Source: Talinum fruticosum (Eukaryota; Streptophyta; Magnoliopsida; Caryophyllales; Talinaceae). Taken from it: a DNA stretch of 64,000 nucleotides. The translations under genes were made by a program, and so were the position numbers. Below are positions 1-11,444 of this stretch, piece after piece (position 1 is the first letter of the stretch; each line of letters opens with the position of its first letter). Under the pieces are notes generated by a model. It ran no database searches. It saw only the letters and a list, made by a program, of their open reading frames with translations, and was not told the DNA's origin. The DNA is taken from the NCBI GenBank assembly GCA_021018815.1, contig JAITYX010000074.1, forward strand, positions 124,001 to 188,000, read 5' to 3'.

Positions 1-46
1 TTGGGTTAAATAATGCCTTAAAAACCGATAAAAACGAGGTTTAACA
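1..46 (-). repeat. Edge of the left (3') LTR of the Athila-like element
   Basis: These 46 bases match the outer end of the LTR at 14494-14539 without a mismatch. On the minus strand this is the TG start of the 3' LTR, and the rest lies left of the window. The G-rich stretch just inside (minus strand of 47-60) is the expected polypurine tract. Confidence 0.85.
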
Positions 47-2267
47 ACTCCCCATGCTTAGCTCTTGCTTGTCCCCAAGCAAGACTGTCAATTAACAATC
101 CCGAAGTTGAAACCTCGCATTCACCCTCTTCGGTGACGAGTTAACAATTCAATCAATAGGGATGACCATGCACAAAGACAACCTATTCAAAGTGTCATAC
201 TTCCATGAAAACTTGCCTGAAAACTTCAATGACTACAATTCTTGGTTACAATGCACAATTGTCTTATATTGAACTATAACCACACTCATGACGCCCTCAA
301 ACAAATGGCGAACTAGTTTGACCGGTGGAACCTCACTTTAGCAAATGTGGATCAATCCATCTCATCTGAAATTTTTGAGGGTTCTCTCAATATCTCTTTC
401 CAAAAACACAACCTACCATAGGCTTGGTCATATTCTCATTCTCCACCACTATAGAGGCAAAAATGCAAGTGCAATCAAGAGGTCTTTCAAAGCTTGTAAC
501 GTGGCTAAGGTTCATTGGTAGAAAGGGGAACCAATTTGGGATATGTGGAGCTAGATAGCCAAGGCCTAACAGCTAAGGAGCAAAAACACTTCCAAACATG
601 ACTAAAAACTTTCTCCCAATTTACCTATATAAGCACAACATGCTTTAAGACAACTTTTGGAATGAGCATACAACTTTTTTTTTGAACTTTCCACATGCCA
701 ACCACTTATTTCTTTTCTTTTTTATGTCTTTTTTCAATTTTTCTTGTTTTTTTTCATTCTTTTTTTTTTTTAAATATTCAAAACTTTCAGGAATAGATAT
801 AATTGGCATGGGAATCATAAACACTACTCAATTCCAAAAGAGTCTAAAAGGGGAACTTATCATTATTTTTTTTTTCAACATGGATCCCCAAATCAAACTA
901 CAAACTGAATGAGACAGCTCCATCATTCAAACCAAAACTACCCAATAAATATTGCTCCACTAGACTCGGCTTTGGTGTAGGAATTGTATAAAGGCCAAAG
1001 GTAAAGTGGGTGTAGGTGTATCAAGAAACAGAGTTAAAGCTCAAAGAGGTAGCAAAATGGTATAAATGAATAGGATGGCTTTTTGGCTCATGTAACTTGA
1101 AAACAAACAAATGCCTCTATCATATTACACAATGCATATGCCAAGTGTGGTCTCAAAGAGAAATAGAGCAAGTTCTAGAGGTATTCATAAAGGAAGAGTC
1201 ACACTAAAAATGAAACATGAGACTAAAGTTGATGAATTAGTCTATAAGGCTCAAAGTCTCACGGGCTTATCCACCACAGTTAACAACTAGCTCAAAGATT
1301 TACCACATGCTCAAGTTTACCAATCATGCAAAGTAATTCTCAAAAACACCGGCAAGCAACTCAAGACATCACAATCAAATTCATTCGCAAGTTCATTTCC
1401 ATATAAAGTTTCTACCAAGAATGGGCAATCAAATCACGTCACAATCACGCCTAAAGATCAACTATCACAATTCACATCATCATCACGAGAGGGGTTTTCA
1501 AAACTGTTTTTGGGATTTTAAATTTTTTTATTTTTTATTTATTTTTTAAAACAATAAAAGCTAACTAACAAATATATCTCACATAAAAGAGAATGAAAGT
1601 AGGGATGGAGCGTGTTTACCTCAAAAGTTTATGAATTTCACTCCTCCATAATTCCTCAAATGAGCCAAGATAAAAAAGAAGAACAAAAATGTAAGTAATG
1701 CAAAGATTCTAACCTATATGCTTAGGACTATATGATAAACGAAAAGGTGGAAAAAATGAAAAAGTAATCCTCAGAAACTACATGAATGCAACCTAAGTGA
1801 ATGCAAGTCCATCCCTACCATTCTTAAAACATCATCCAAAAGTTACAAGCTACTCCCTCATGCTTAACTCTTGCATTGTCCTCAATGAAAAAGGGCAAGA
1901 AAAGAAAGGAAAGGGAAGAAAACCTACAAACAATGGGAAATTGTAATAAGGGTGGAAGGAAGGGATATATATATATTTTTTTTTTCAAAGCAATAAAAAT
2001 GCTTGGGTTGCCTCCCAAGAAGCGCTTGTTTAAGGTCCTTAAGCTTGACCCTTACCTCAAACAGTAGACAAGTGAGGAATGGGGATAAGGATAAAGTGAA
2101 GAATGGACTTGTGACATGAAATTCACTACCACCTCATCATGATCAACACTCCGAGCAAACCGAATATCAGCTTCGGTGGGCAAGTCCGGTGGAGCAGGTT
2201 GGTGTGGGTCGCTCATCCCATGTGTGGATATCAAATCAACTGCAGGGTTGGGAATAGGAGCCAAGGG
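47..2267 (-). other. 3' untranslated part of the Athila-like element
   Basis: No convincing gene is present. Position, and two phrases shared with plant gypsy elements of this type, identify the stretch: the minus-strand sequence at 47-95, which ends in the polypurine tract and resembles the segment before the LTR at 25330-25385, and the segment around 2000-2050. Homopolymer T runs at 670-780 and 855-880 give only chance open frames. The minus frame at 2052-2264 is short and unlike any protein I recognise. Confidence 0.6.
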
Positions 2268-3750
2268 TGAAAGTTTGCTCGTGGAGAGGCAAAGTCACCC
2301 TAGAGGGGGTGAATAGGGTGATGAAGAATTTCTAAGAAAAGTTAAACTTTTTGACTCGTAATAGAAGCGAAATGAATTCCGAGTCCATACAGGGGTCGAA
2401 AATAATCACTCGTAATATGGGTTAAGAGAGTCTCGAGTCTAGAATGAACTCGGAAAGTGAACACTCGAGAGATTTACGTGGAAACCCTCCTGGGGCAGAA
2501 AACCACGGACCGTGCTAGTCCAAGCACGAAGTCAAATCCACTATTTTGAGTCCACAAAATACCGTGAACTTTATCGAACCCGAGCTGCTCCCTTAGACAA
2601 CTCTTACAAGTTTTTCGTAGACTCGAAGTTCCCTTATCCGATCTAGTACTTCCTAACCGAGATACCCTTTACAGCTAGAGACAACTAAGCTGAGTTAACC
2701 TTTACAACTTAGTCAAGGGATCCTTACTCGGAAAGTAAGATGAGTTTGTTTGTATCTAAGTACAAGCTCTTACAACTCGGAATATACGAAATATAGAGTA
2801 GGAGTTGTAAGTTTGAAGACTAAGAGTGATTACAAAGATGCTTTGCTTAGTGTATTGACAATATGCATCGCTCTCATGTCTTCAAGTCTTGTACTATGGC
2901 TTCCTTTTATAGATGATCGAGCAAAGTAGCCGTTAAGTCCATCTTCTAGTTGGAAGTCCGTTGTGACCGCTTTTGAGAGATTTTCCGAGTCATATAGAAA
3001 ATGCCCATTGAAGTATAAACGTTGAAGTAACGGTCCTTGGCTTCTTGGAAGTCCCAAAACCACCGACGTGGTCCGAAAGGTAAGGTGCAAGCCACCATTG
3101 AGTATGGTATTTCACTCTTCCAATAATGGAGGCAAACACCTTCGACACAACATATGGGGCTTTGACTATAAGCGTGAAAAAGGCTCCTTTTGGCCGATGA
3201 TTTTGACATCCGAAGCCGGTTGCTTTTGCAGCTTAAAAGTCATGATTGCTTCGAATATATAATCTACAAAAGCAAATCAACTTGTGGTACTCAAAGTATA
3301 AAATACTTTGGTCCAAGGTTAGACGCGAGATAATATAATAAATAGAATATTCAAACAATAATTATCTCGGGACAGAAACAAATAGGAATTTTCCGAGTCT
3401 AATGACTCAAATTCCATCTCAGTTGAACTCGGATATATTCAAGTCGATCAAGAATATCGGAGAGAATAATCTTGATATATGCGAGACGTCCGAGTGAGTT
3501 ATATGACTCGGAATCTAATAATGCGATCCGAGTCAATCAAAGATATGCGAGAATAATATTAGAATGCACAGTAATAAGTGATCATTCACTTAGCAAATAT
3601 TCTAAGTTGCATGGAATGACTTGAAATCAAAACTTTAACAGAGATAGACTCAATACGGATCCGATTCCTAGAAGGAACTCGAAGTGACTGTGTGAGTCTC
3701 GAGTCTATGGTCCGACTCGTAAAACAATATGAAAGCGATCCGAGTCTTCA
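2268..3750 (-). repeat. Left (3') LTR of the copia element
   Basis: This 1483-bp LTR matches 9253-10736 along its whole length with scattered substitutions and small indels. Its minus-strand TATA-like sequence (CTATAAAAGG) is at 2903-2912. The motif ACTCGGA and its complement TCCGAGT recur many times within it. Confidence 0.9.
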
Positions 3751-3763
3751 ATCTCCCCCTTTT
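3751..3763 (-). promoter_or_regulatory. Polypurine tract of the copia element
   Basis: On the minus strand the bases directly before the 3' LTR read AAAAGGGGGAGAT followed by TGAAGA. This is the expected position and composition for the plus-strand DNA primer of an LTR element. Confidence 0.75.
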
Positions 3764-4639
3764 GATGAAAGGCATTCCATACTTAGATATGAGCCATTTC
3801 ATACTTAGAGAAGTATGGGCGGAAATATTTGTATGCTAATAAGTACTTAGAATATAATCACTCGGATAGCAATGAAAGCAAGTAAGTAAAGAAATAATAC
3901 ATATAGAAGCGAAAAGCATAGAGGTTGCATTAATTCTTAAAAAATTATAAATTATAAAGAGTTAGAGAATAACTCAAAATCTCAAAAGCTCCCCTAAACA
4001 AGACATCTATACAACTAATTCTTCTCCCCTTGCCTTTCAAGCAAAAACAAAACGAGAAGGAGAAAAAGTACAAGTTTACACATTTGATGTCCGGACAAAC
4101 AAGGGAAGTGAAAGTAAGAAAGTAGAAGTGAAAAATCCAGGAAGAAGAAAAATCTGCAGACTTTGGAATTGTGACACAGTGCATGGTGTCCGCCTAGGAA
4201 GGGGAAGGCGTGTGAGTGGAAGAGGAAGGACGAGGGGTACGCCGGCGCTGGTAAGATCTTGGCAATGTGCTTGAGCGCGCGGAGGGAGGGCAGGGATCAC
4301 CGTCAAAGGCTCAGCTCCGAGTGGCCGACCCGTAACGAGGGGATCTAGGGGTTCCTCCCTGGGGACCTCGATCGCCGAAGGGACCGCCTCGGTCCGACCC
4401 ATTTCGAGCGGGTCGTCTCGACGGAACCGGACTATTGTCCGAGCCGAGTTCGATGATTGGCCAGGCAGATGGGTCCTCAGCCGGCCTTCCTGCTTTTCAA
4501 TGTGGGCATCCCTTGCCCGGATAGAGCCGCCTTAGCCGCGAGCTCCTCTCGCTCCGTTTCTTCCTACCGCTCATCTCCGTCCTCGTCGCTCTCTGAGGAG
4601 GTCTTGGTCGAGCTTGAGGACTCCTCAGTAGTGTCCGAG
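3764..4639 (-). other. 3' end of the extra ORF and spacer of the copia element
   Basis: No recognisable domain. A proline- and leucine-rich minus-strand frame is open at 4076-4402 and may be the decayed tail of the extra ORF at 4640-5765. The rest, up to the polypurine tract, has no coding signal that I can support. Confidence 0.4.
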
Positions 4640-5765
4640 TTAACAGGGTCCCGAGCGGCCTTGGACCTTCTCTCCCGGAGAAGCCTCGAGCAACTCCTTG
4701 TGCTCCTCTAGCAAGGTTTTCATCTCAAGAACCGGAGATTGCTGCTCTCGGATTTGAGATTGGACTAATTTTTGGTTGAGAGTCATAGACCGATGGACAG
4801 TCTTATATGACTAGAGCATGTCCTTGAACTCGGAGGACACGGAGTTGATCTTGTCCGAAAAGCGAGAGGACAAGATGGAGGAGAGAGATCGAGAAACACC
4901 CGAGGTGGAAGCACCACCAGGTGAAGGAAGAGAGAGAGGGTTTCTTTCCGAGTCCGAGGGTTTGTAGGCCTCGGCTCGAGTTATGAACCCAAACTCCGGG
5001 TTTGACTTCCTGGAACCCATACCCCGAAGCTCCTTCTTACCAACCACAATCGCAGCCTTCCGAGACTGCGTTTGGGTCGAAGGGAGAGGGACCTTGAATT
5101 GTTTAAAAACAAGGGTCAGAAGAGCACCGGAGGGAAGAGGGGTGTTCTTCTTATTTTGGAGTTGAGCTGGCACAGCTGCCATCCGCTCAATGATTGAAGG
5201 AAAGAGGTCTACTTTGTAGCCCTCAAGAATGTCAAAAAGAGCTTTTAGGTGCTTGGACTTAGGGTTCTCCTTGATAGAATGCTCGAGAGAAAAAGGTTCT
5301 TATTAGCAGAAAGCATAGAAGCCCGGCTTCGACTTCAACCGAGTCACGTAAAAGTTCTTTCTAGACCCGAGGAGCTCTTTTGCATACTTTTCAAAGAAGT
5401 CATCAGCGACTTCAGTGAAAGGAATAGGATTGTCTGTTCAAGAAGAGAGACGAAACTTTGAACAGCTGGGGAAGAAGAGAGAGGTTGATGCGAACCGTTA
5501 TGTTCGGAACCCCGGAGGTTAGGACACCTTCGAGTAGGTGAGGTCGGAGTAAAACTCAGAGACGAGTTCGGGGTAAATGAACTCGCTGAAGCAAAGAAAG
5601 CAATAAACTCCAAGTGGTTTGGATGGTTGACATCTTTGGTGGAAGGAAAGAATTTGTCATCCGAGTGTGTAATGTCTGGGTGACGACTGGTTTGGAAGAA
5701 GAAGTTCCTTCCTGACTTTGGGTGCGCGCCTTCTTGAAGGTAGACGCACAACCTCTTTTGGTCAT
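4640..5765 (-). pseudogene. Extra 3' ORF of SIRE-like copia (env-like position), broken
   Basis: A minus-strand reading begins with a Met at 5763-5765 and a basic, serine-rich N-terminus. It can be followed across at least two frame changes (near 5560-5600 and 5270-5340) into a longer frame at 4811-5182 that begins FDILEGYKVDLFPSIIERM upstream of its own Met. After an in-frame TAG at 4811-4813 the same frame continues with a heptad-like, charged stretch (LEMKTLLEEHKELLEA) that looks like a coiled coil. SIRE-lineage copia elements are known to carry a further ORF between RNase H and the 3' LTR, sometimes called env-like. I see no signal peptide or membrane segment here, so the env label is positional only. 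Confidence 0.5.
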
Positions 5766-6409
5766 TTTGGAAAGAGTAGAAGAGAATGCCGACGAGAGGA
5801 AAAAGAAAGGAGTAGAAGAAAGAGGTTGAGAGCGAGCGGACTTACGTGAGAAGAGCCTTGCGATGATGATGAACACCTTAGGGCACTCGTAGACGAAGAG
5901 TGCTTGCGCAAGAAGGTTTGAAAGTGAGAAAGAGAATAAAATATTTGAGGGGTACCGAGAGGAAGAAGAATAGGCGCTAAATATATAAAGAAAAGAGAAC
6001 GGTTTCCATTGTAACACCGTTTGAATCTTCCGTTCGACTTGACGCCTTCAGTAGTCACTTCGGACTCGGTGTGACGGTTTCTTCTTCAACGGTTAGAAAT
6101 AAACGGGTTTGAAATCTAACGGTTAGCAATTGATCACGAGAACCCGAGTGAGAAAAAGAAATTTAAAAAGAATTTACGAAACTCTCCACTTGTCTAGAGA
6201 TGATCCCAGAAATCTTGTGTCCAAGTGTTACTCATCATCCGAGTTTGACTCGACTCGGTTCCGAGTGACTTCAACTCGAGAAAACAAGCTGCTAGCTCGA
6301 GTATCACAAAATTAACCGTACTATTGATCATTCAAGAAATCTAAGCAAATAACACGTAAACATGCAAGGCAATTATCACACGAGAAAAACACATAATCAT
6401 GCATTTAAC
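5766..6409 (-). other. Spacer between RNase H and the extra ORF
   Basis: This AG-rich stretch is open in several frames but shows no known domain. It lies between the end of the copia pol remnant and the Met of the extra ORF, and would be its leader in a subgenomic or spliced message. That role is inferred from position only. Confidence 0.35.
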
Positions 6410-7078
6410 ATGCCAAGCTCATTCCTAATGAAACAGAACCGATCTTCACCAAGAGGCTTAGTAAAGATATCAGCTAATTACGGATCGGTAGGAATGAATT
6501 CAAGCTCAATATCACCCTTCTCGGAATGATCTCGTAAGAAATGATACCGACCTCAATGTGCTTCGTTTTGGAGTGCTCGAACCGGGTTTTTGGTAATACT
6601 AATTGCACTTTGATTGTCACACTTGATGGGAACTAATTTGAAGTCAAGTCCCGGATCTTTCAAGTGTTGCTTTATCCATAGGATCTGTGCACGACATGCT
6701 CCAGCGAGCAATGTACTCGGCTTCAGCAGTTGATAGAGCTACGGAATTTTGCTTCTTTGAGTGCCGGGAAATGAGAGATTGACCCGAAACCGGCAAGCTC
6801 CGGATGTGCTCTTTCTATCAACCTTATATCCTGCATAATCCGCGTCCGAGTATCCAGGTGAGGGTCAATTCCGAGTCTCTTGAGTACCGGAGACCTAAAT
6901 TCCGAGTTCCTGCGAGATAACTAAATATTCTCTTCACCGCAGTGAGATGTGACTCTTTAGGGTTAGCTTGAAATCTTGCACATAAACACACGCCGAACAT
7001 GATATCCAGCTTGCTTGAAGTAAGATAGAGCAAAGATCTAATCATACCTCGGTAAAGTTTTTCATCTATTGCTTTACC
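6410..7078 (-). pseudogene. Copia RT tail and RNase H, frameshifted
   Basis: The minus strand reads the conserved copia RT/RNase H junction (SLLYLTSSKLDIMF, then CARFQANPKESHLTAVKRI) at 6860-7045. It continues, with frame changes, through the RNase H end, including a DNQSAI-like phrase, a KHI/YHF-like region and LADIFTKPL near 6410-6470. RNase H removes the RNA of the RNA:DNA hybrid during reverse transcription. Upstream, the sequence joins directly to a pre-integrase remnant at about 7079, so RT palm and fingers and the integrase core are gone. Several stops and shifts make it non-functional. Confidence 0.75.
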
Positions 7079-7420
7079 TTTTTGGTGGTCTCATCCGAGA
7101 TAAAGCACTTAGATTAAGTGAATCTTACCTCCGACCTTTGTTGCATAGCCGGGAGATGCTGAGCGGATTGTATTTTAGCCCTTTGACAAGGTAGATTGGG
7201 CTGACCAGATTGGTTCCATTTCCAATCTTGCCAATACCAACTATCTTGCCTTTCTGTCATCTCCAAAGGTCACTTTTCCTCCTTTGTATGACTCTAGCTC
7301 AAAAAGAGTCCTTGGTCACCCGACATGTGTCGTGAACATCCGCTGTCCAGTACCAATGTCCTTTTGTTCTTTTCGAGTAACCTGCAAAACAGAGAAGAGA
7401 CTAACCTTTCTCACTTCCTC
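7079..7420 (-). pseudogene. Copia protease site and pre-integrase remnant
   Basis: The minus strand carries the copia aspartic-protease signature VLDSGCSRHMSGD at about 7313-7352, then a decayed stretch resembling VTFGDD and LVKGLKYNPLSISRLCNK (about 7120-7290) typical of the segment between protease and integrase. The catalytic D-S-G is still readable, but stops and shifts break the frame. The remnant ends abruptly against RNase H sequence, marking the internal deletion. Confidence 0.65.
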
Positions 7421-9190
7421 TAATGAACCCAAGTAACATTTCTTATTGTGGTTCCTTTTTGAGGAAGAAGGCTTTTGGAACCCAAATTTGTACAATTTTG
7501 GGTTTAGTCTGACTCCGAGGTTTTCGTTTCAAGGGTCTCGTGTTTCCCTTTTTTAAATGATTTTCCTTTTAGAGAAGAAGGAGGTGGCTGTCTTCGAAGG
7601 TTTGTCCGGGCACCGTCCTCCGTTTGTTAGTATAGGGAGGACCGTGCTCAGCCTTTTGAACATGACAGCTTCTAGTGTCCTTCTTGAAGAGATCCGTGTA
7701 GGAATTTGATTCCTCCACTTTATTAAAGCCAAGTCCTTCCTTTATGAAGGAAACACATTGGGCTCCTAAAAGCATGTCAAGGTTTTTCCGACCTTGAGTA
7801 AATTTTAACACAAAAGCCCGAGACTCATTGAGCTTCGTTTAAGTTGCTCATTTTCTCTCCTGAGTGACTCGGACTTAGTCTCATTAGTTTGAGCACTTGT
7901 CTTGAGTTCTCTAAGAGTTAGTCTCAGCTTTTCTAATTCATTTTTCAAAGTCATGCTTTCAGTGGACACCGAATCAAGTTGCTCCTTGAACCGAGAAGCA
8001 TCGTAGTTGGACTTCTCTTCCAAAGTAAAGATGTATTTAGCTAAATTAACTTTGGAAAATTTAAGAAAGTATTCGATTACCTCCCGAGGATTTGTTTCCT
8101 CATTATCCGAGTCCGACTCGCTTCTAAGTCGGTGAGTGCCATCAGATATTTTGAGTCGTCCGAGTCCTCGTCTTCGGATGAGTCCTCATCACTCCATGTG
8201 ACCAACATGGCTTTCTTCTTCTTTCTGTCCACTTTTCTCTTGGGACAGTCTTTGACTATGTGGTCTTTGCTGCCACATTCGAAACAACCAGAATTCTTAG
8301 TCAAATATAATTTAGAAGGGGAAGAGTACTTACCTTTCCGGTCCTTATTGTCTCGTTTGTAGTAGTCTTCCTTTGACTTCTTGTCCCATCTTTTGTGCTT
8401 CAACATTTTCTTGAAGCCTCTTGCAATCAGCGCCATGGGATCCTCTTCCGAGTCGGAGGAACTCAGATTTTCTTGTCGGGTTTCCGAGGCCTTCGAGTGC
8501 AATGTTCCTTTTTGTGCTAGCCTCAGCATCCTCCTCTTCTAGGTGGATTTCGTGAGTGAGAAGGTTCCCGATTAGCTCGTCCGGCTTCAGCTGTGCTAGA
8601 TTCCGAGCCTCCTCTATGGCGAGTCACTTTTGGACCCCATCGTCTTTTGGGTAGGCTTATGAGAATTTTCCGACATATTTCTTCATGGCAAATTTTCTTT
8701 CCCGGAGATTTGAGATTATTAGTAATCTCGGTGAAGCGAATGAACATCCGAATAATGTTCTCCTCCGGCTCTATTTTGAAAAGCTCATATTTATGAAGAT
8801 ACTTGACTGATCTTCGCTTGTCTTACCCGACTTGTACCTTCGTAGGTGTTGACTAAAGTATCCCACACCTCTTTGGCGAGTCACGAGGCGAGACTCGATT
8901 ATATTCTTCCGAGCTTATGGCGCACATGAGGATGTTCATTGCTTTGAAGTTCTATCCGAACTTCTCTGCTTCTCTCGGTGTGAACTCGGCCTTTATCTTA
9001 GGAACGAGCCCGAGTCCTTCTGTCTTCATAGGAGTGTAGTTTCCTCGCTGTATGATATCCCGGACATCTTCAGCGTGATCTAGAAGGAAACACTCCATAA
9101 GTTTCTTCCAATGTACGAAATTTGATCCTTTGAATTTAGGTGGTCCGCTCGAAGATCTTCCTTCATCGAACTCTCCATTGTGTTGAGCCA
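7421..9190 (-). pseudogene. Copia gag with one zinc knuckle, broken
   Basis: The likely Met is at 9188-9190, giving an N-terminus with GPPKFKGSNFVHWKKLMECFL, the usual start of SIRE/Tork-type gag. Later pieces are at 8077-8529, with the zinc knuckle CX2CX4HX4C (Cys82, Cys85, His90, Cys95 of that piece; 8245-8286), flanked by lysine-rich and acidic serine-rich runs, and a coiled-coil-like piece at 7805-8023. Gag forms the particle and binds the element's RNA through the knuckle. Frame breaks occur near 8530-8950 and after 8077, so the protein cannot be made in full. Confidence 0.72.
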
Positions 9191-9239
9191 TATGATCTTT
9201 AGACCTTTGGATTGTTAAATCCTTTCCAAAAAAGGCTAG

Positions 9240-9250
9240 GCTCGATACCA
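9240..9250 (-). promoter_or_regulatory. Primer-binding site (initiator-Met tRNA type)
   Basis: Two bases inside the right LTR the minus strand reads TGGTATCGAGC. The canonical initiator-Met site is TGGTATCAGAGC, so one base is missing. Its position next to the LTR end fixes the LTR boundary and the minus-strand orientation. Confidence 0.8.
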
Positions 9251-9252
9251 AT

Positions 9253-10736
9253 TGAAAGTTTTCTCGTGGAGAGGCAAAGTCACCCTAGAGGGGGTGAATA
9301 GGGTGATGAAGAATTTTTGAGAAAAGTTAAACTTTTTGACTCGGAATAGAAGCGTAAATGAATTCCGAGTCCGTACAGAGGTCGGAAAATAATCACTCGG
9401 AATATGGGTTAAGAGAATCTGAGTCTAGAATGAACTCGGAAAGTGAACACTCGAGAGATTTACGTGGAAACCCTCATGGGGCAGAAAATCACGGACCGTG
9501 CTAGTCCAAGCACGAAGTCAAATCCACTATTTTGAGTCCACAAAATACCGTGAACTTGACTCGAACCCAAGCTGCTCCCTTAGACAACTCTTACAAGTTT
9601 TTCCTAGACTTAGAAGTTCCCTTATCCGATCTAGTACTTCCTAACCGAGATACCCTTTACAGCTAGGGACAACTAAGCTGAGTTAACCTTTACGACTTAG
9701 TCAAGGGATCCTTACTCGGAAAGTAAGATGAGTTTGTTTGTATCTAAGTACAAGCTCTTACAACTCAGAATATACGTAAATACAGAGTAGGAGTTGTAAG
9801 TTTGAAGACTAAGAGTGATTACAAAGATGCTTTGCTTAGTGTATTGACAATATGTATGGCTCTCATGTCTTCAAGTCTTGTACTATGGCTTCCTTTTATA
9901 GATGATCGGGCAAAGTAGCCATTAAGTCCATCTTCTAGTTGGAAGTCCGTTGTGACCGCTTTTGAGAGATTTTCCGAGTCATACGAAAATGCCCGTTGAA
10001 GTATAAACGTTGAAGTAACGGTCCTTGGCTTCTTGGAAGTCCCAAAACCACCGACGTGGTCCGAAAGATAAGGTGCAAGCTACCGTTGAGTATGGTGTTT
10101 CAGTCTTCCAATAATGGAGGCGGACACCTTCCGAACAACGTATGGGGCTTTGACTATAAGCGGAAAAAGGCTCCTTTTGGCCGATGATTTTGACATCCGA
10201 AGCCGGTTGCTTTTGCAGCTTAAAAAGTCATGATTGCTTCGAATAAATAATCTACAAAAGCAAATCAACTTGTGGTACTCAAAGTATAAAATACTTTGGT
10301 CCAAGGTTAGACGCAGATAATATAATAAATAGAGTATTCAAACAATAATTATCCGGGTCGAGAAACAAATAGGAATTTTACGAGTCTAATGACTCAAATT
10401 CCATCTCGGTTGAACTCGAATATATTTAAGTCGGATTAAGAATATTAGAGAGAATGATCTTGATATATGCGAGTACGTCCGAGTGAGTTATATGACTCGG
10501 AATCTAATAATGCGATCCGAGTCAATCAAAGATATGCGAGAATAATATCGGAATGCACGGAATAAGTGATCTTTCACTTAGCAAATATTCTAACGTGCAT
10601 GGAATGACTTGAAATCAAAACTTTAACAGAGATAGACTCAATACGGATCTGATTCCTAGAAGGAACTCGAAGTGACTGTGTGAGTCCGAGTCTATGGTCC
10701 GACTCGAAAACAATATGAAAGCGATCCGAGTCTTCA
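9253..10736 (-). repeat. Right (5') LTR of the copia element
   Basis: This 1484-bp LTR is paired with 2268-3750. The eight bases that follow it (ATCTCCCC, 10737-10744) repeat the start of the polypurine tract found after the left LTR, which is not expected of a simple insertion. Confidence 0.9.
9892..9901 (-). promoter_or_regulatory. TATA box in the 5' LTR of the copia element
   Basis: The minus strand reads CTATAAAAGG here, and the same sequence is present in the other LTR at 2903-2912. It is a good match to a plant TATA box and sits mid-LTR, where the U3/R boundary would be expected. Confidence 0.5.
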
Positions 10737-10744
10737 ATCTCCCC

Positions 10745-11330
10745 AGTGGTGGTGGGAGGAAGAAATCAACACTTTTACTACGGATGTGAAAGGAGATCTT
10801 CCCTGCAGTACATCAATGACAGCTCTTGCAGTTGCAGAAATGGTTTCCCTAAAATAATAGGGATTCGGATGCTCTCATCCAGATCCATCACCACAAAATC
10901 ACAGGGAACAACAAACTTCCCTACTTGAATGGGTACATCCTCCAAAATACCCACGGGGCACCAAACGAACTGATCTACAAGCTGAATGGAGATATTTGTA
11001 GGTTGCGGATCACCTAGCTGAAGCTTCCTGTAGAGTGGAAGCGGCATAATGCTCACACTTGCTCCGAGATCACAAAGGGCTCTATCAATCTGTACTCCCT
11101 TGATTGAGCAAGGGATAGAAAAACTTCCTGGATCCTGCAACTTAGAAGGTGACTTGCTCTACATAATTGCACTCGCACACCTCCCCCATGCTTGCTACGT
11201 AAACATCCTCCAACCTAGTTTTCTTGGAAAGAATCTCCCTTAAAAACTTAAGATAAGAAGGTGTCTCCTTGATAGCCTCCAAGAATGGCATGTTGATGTA
11301 GATTTTCTTCAACATATCAACAAATTTCAA
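10745..11330 (-). pseudogene. Athila-type aspartic protease, cut by the copia insertion
   Basis: The minus frame at 10778-11140 has the Athila protease layout: IPCSIKG, then ALCDLGASVSIMPL, then GILEDVPIQVGKFVVPCDFVV and IPIILGKPFL. The catalytic triplet, normally D-[ST]-G, is D-L-G (11057-11071), so the enzyme is probably dead. After GKPFL a one-base shift breaks the frame, with the continuing family sequence (ATARAVIDV) readable in another frame up to the copia boundary. RT should follow but does not, because the copia LTR begins at 10736 and only 3' UTR resumes on its far side. Confidence 0.72.
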
Positions 11331-11444
11331 AAACCGAGGCTCTAATAATCTCCGAGGATATGATACGAGATGGCCGGTATGGGCGTATAGGAGGTGTTTT
11401 GGGGGCATACTCATCTGAACTCCGAATTGGGTTATGCTGATCAA

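Larger units (their letters stand above)
2268..10736 (-). mobile_element. SIRE-like Ty1/copia retrotransposon, internally deleted
   Basis: Two nearly identical direct repeats (2268-3750 and 9253-10736) start TGAAAG and end CTTCA. On the minus strand the right LTR is followed by an initiator-Met-type primer site, then gag, the protease active site, the start of integrase, the RNase H end of RT, an extra 3' ORF, and a polypurine tract before the left LTR. The integrase core and most of RT are missing. Family assignment rests on gag and RNase H phrases and the extra downstream ORF, as in the SIRE/Maximus lineage. The bases flanking the two LTRs (AAGGG left, ATCTC right) do not match, so no target duplication is visible. 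Confidence 0.85.
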
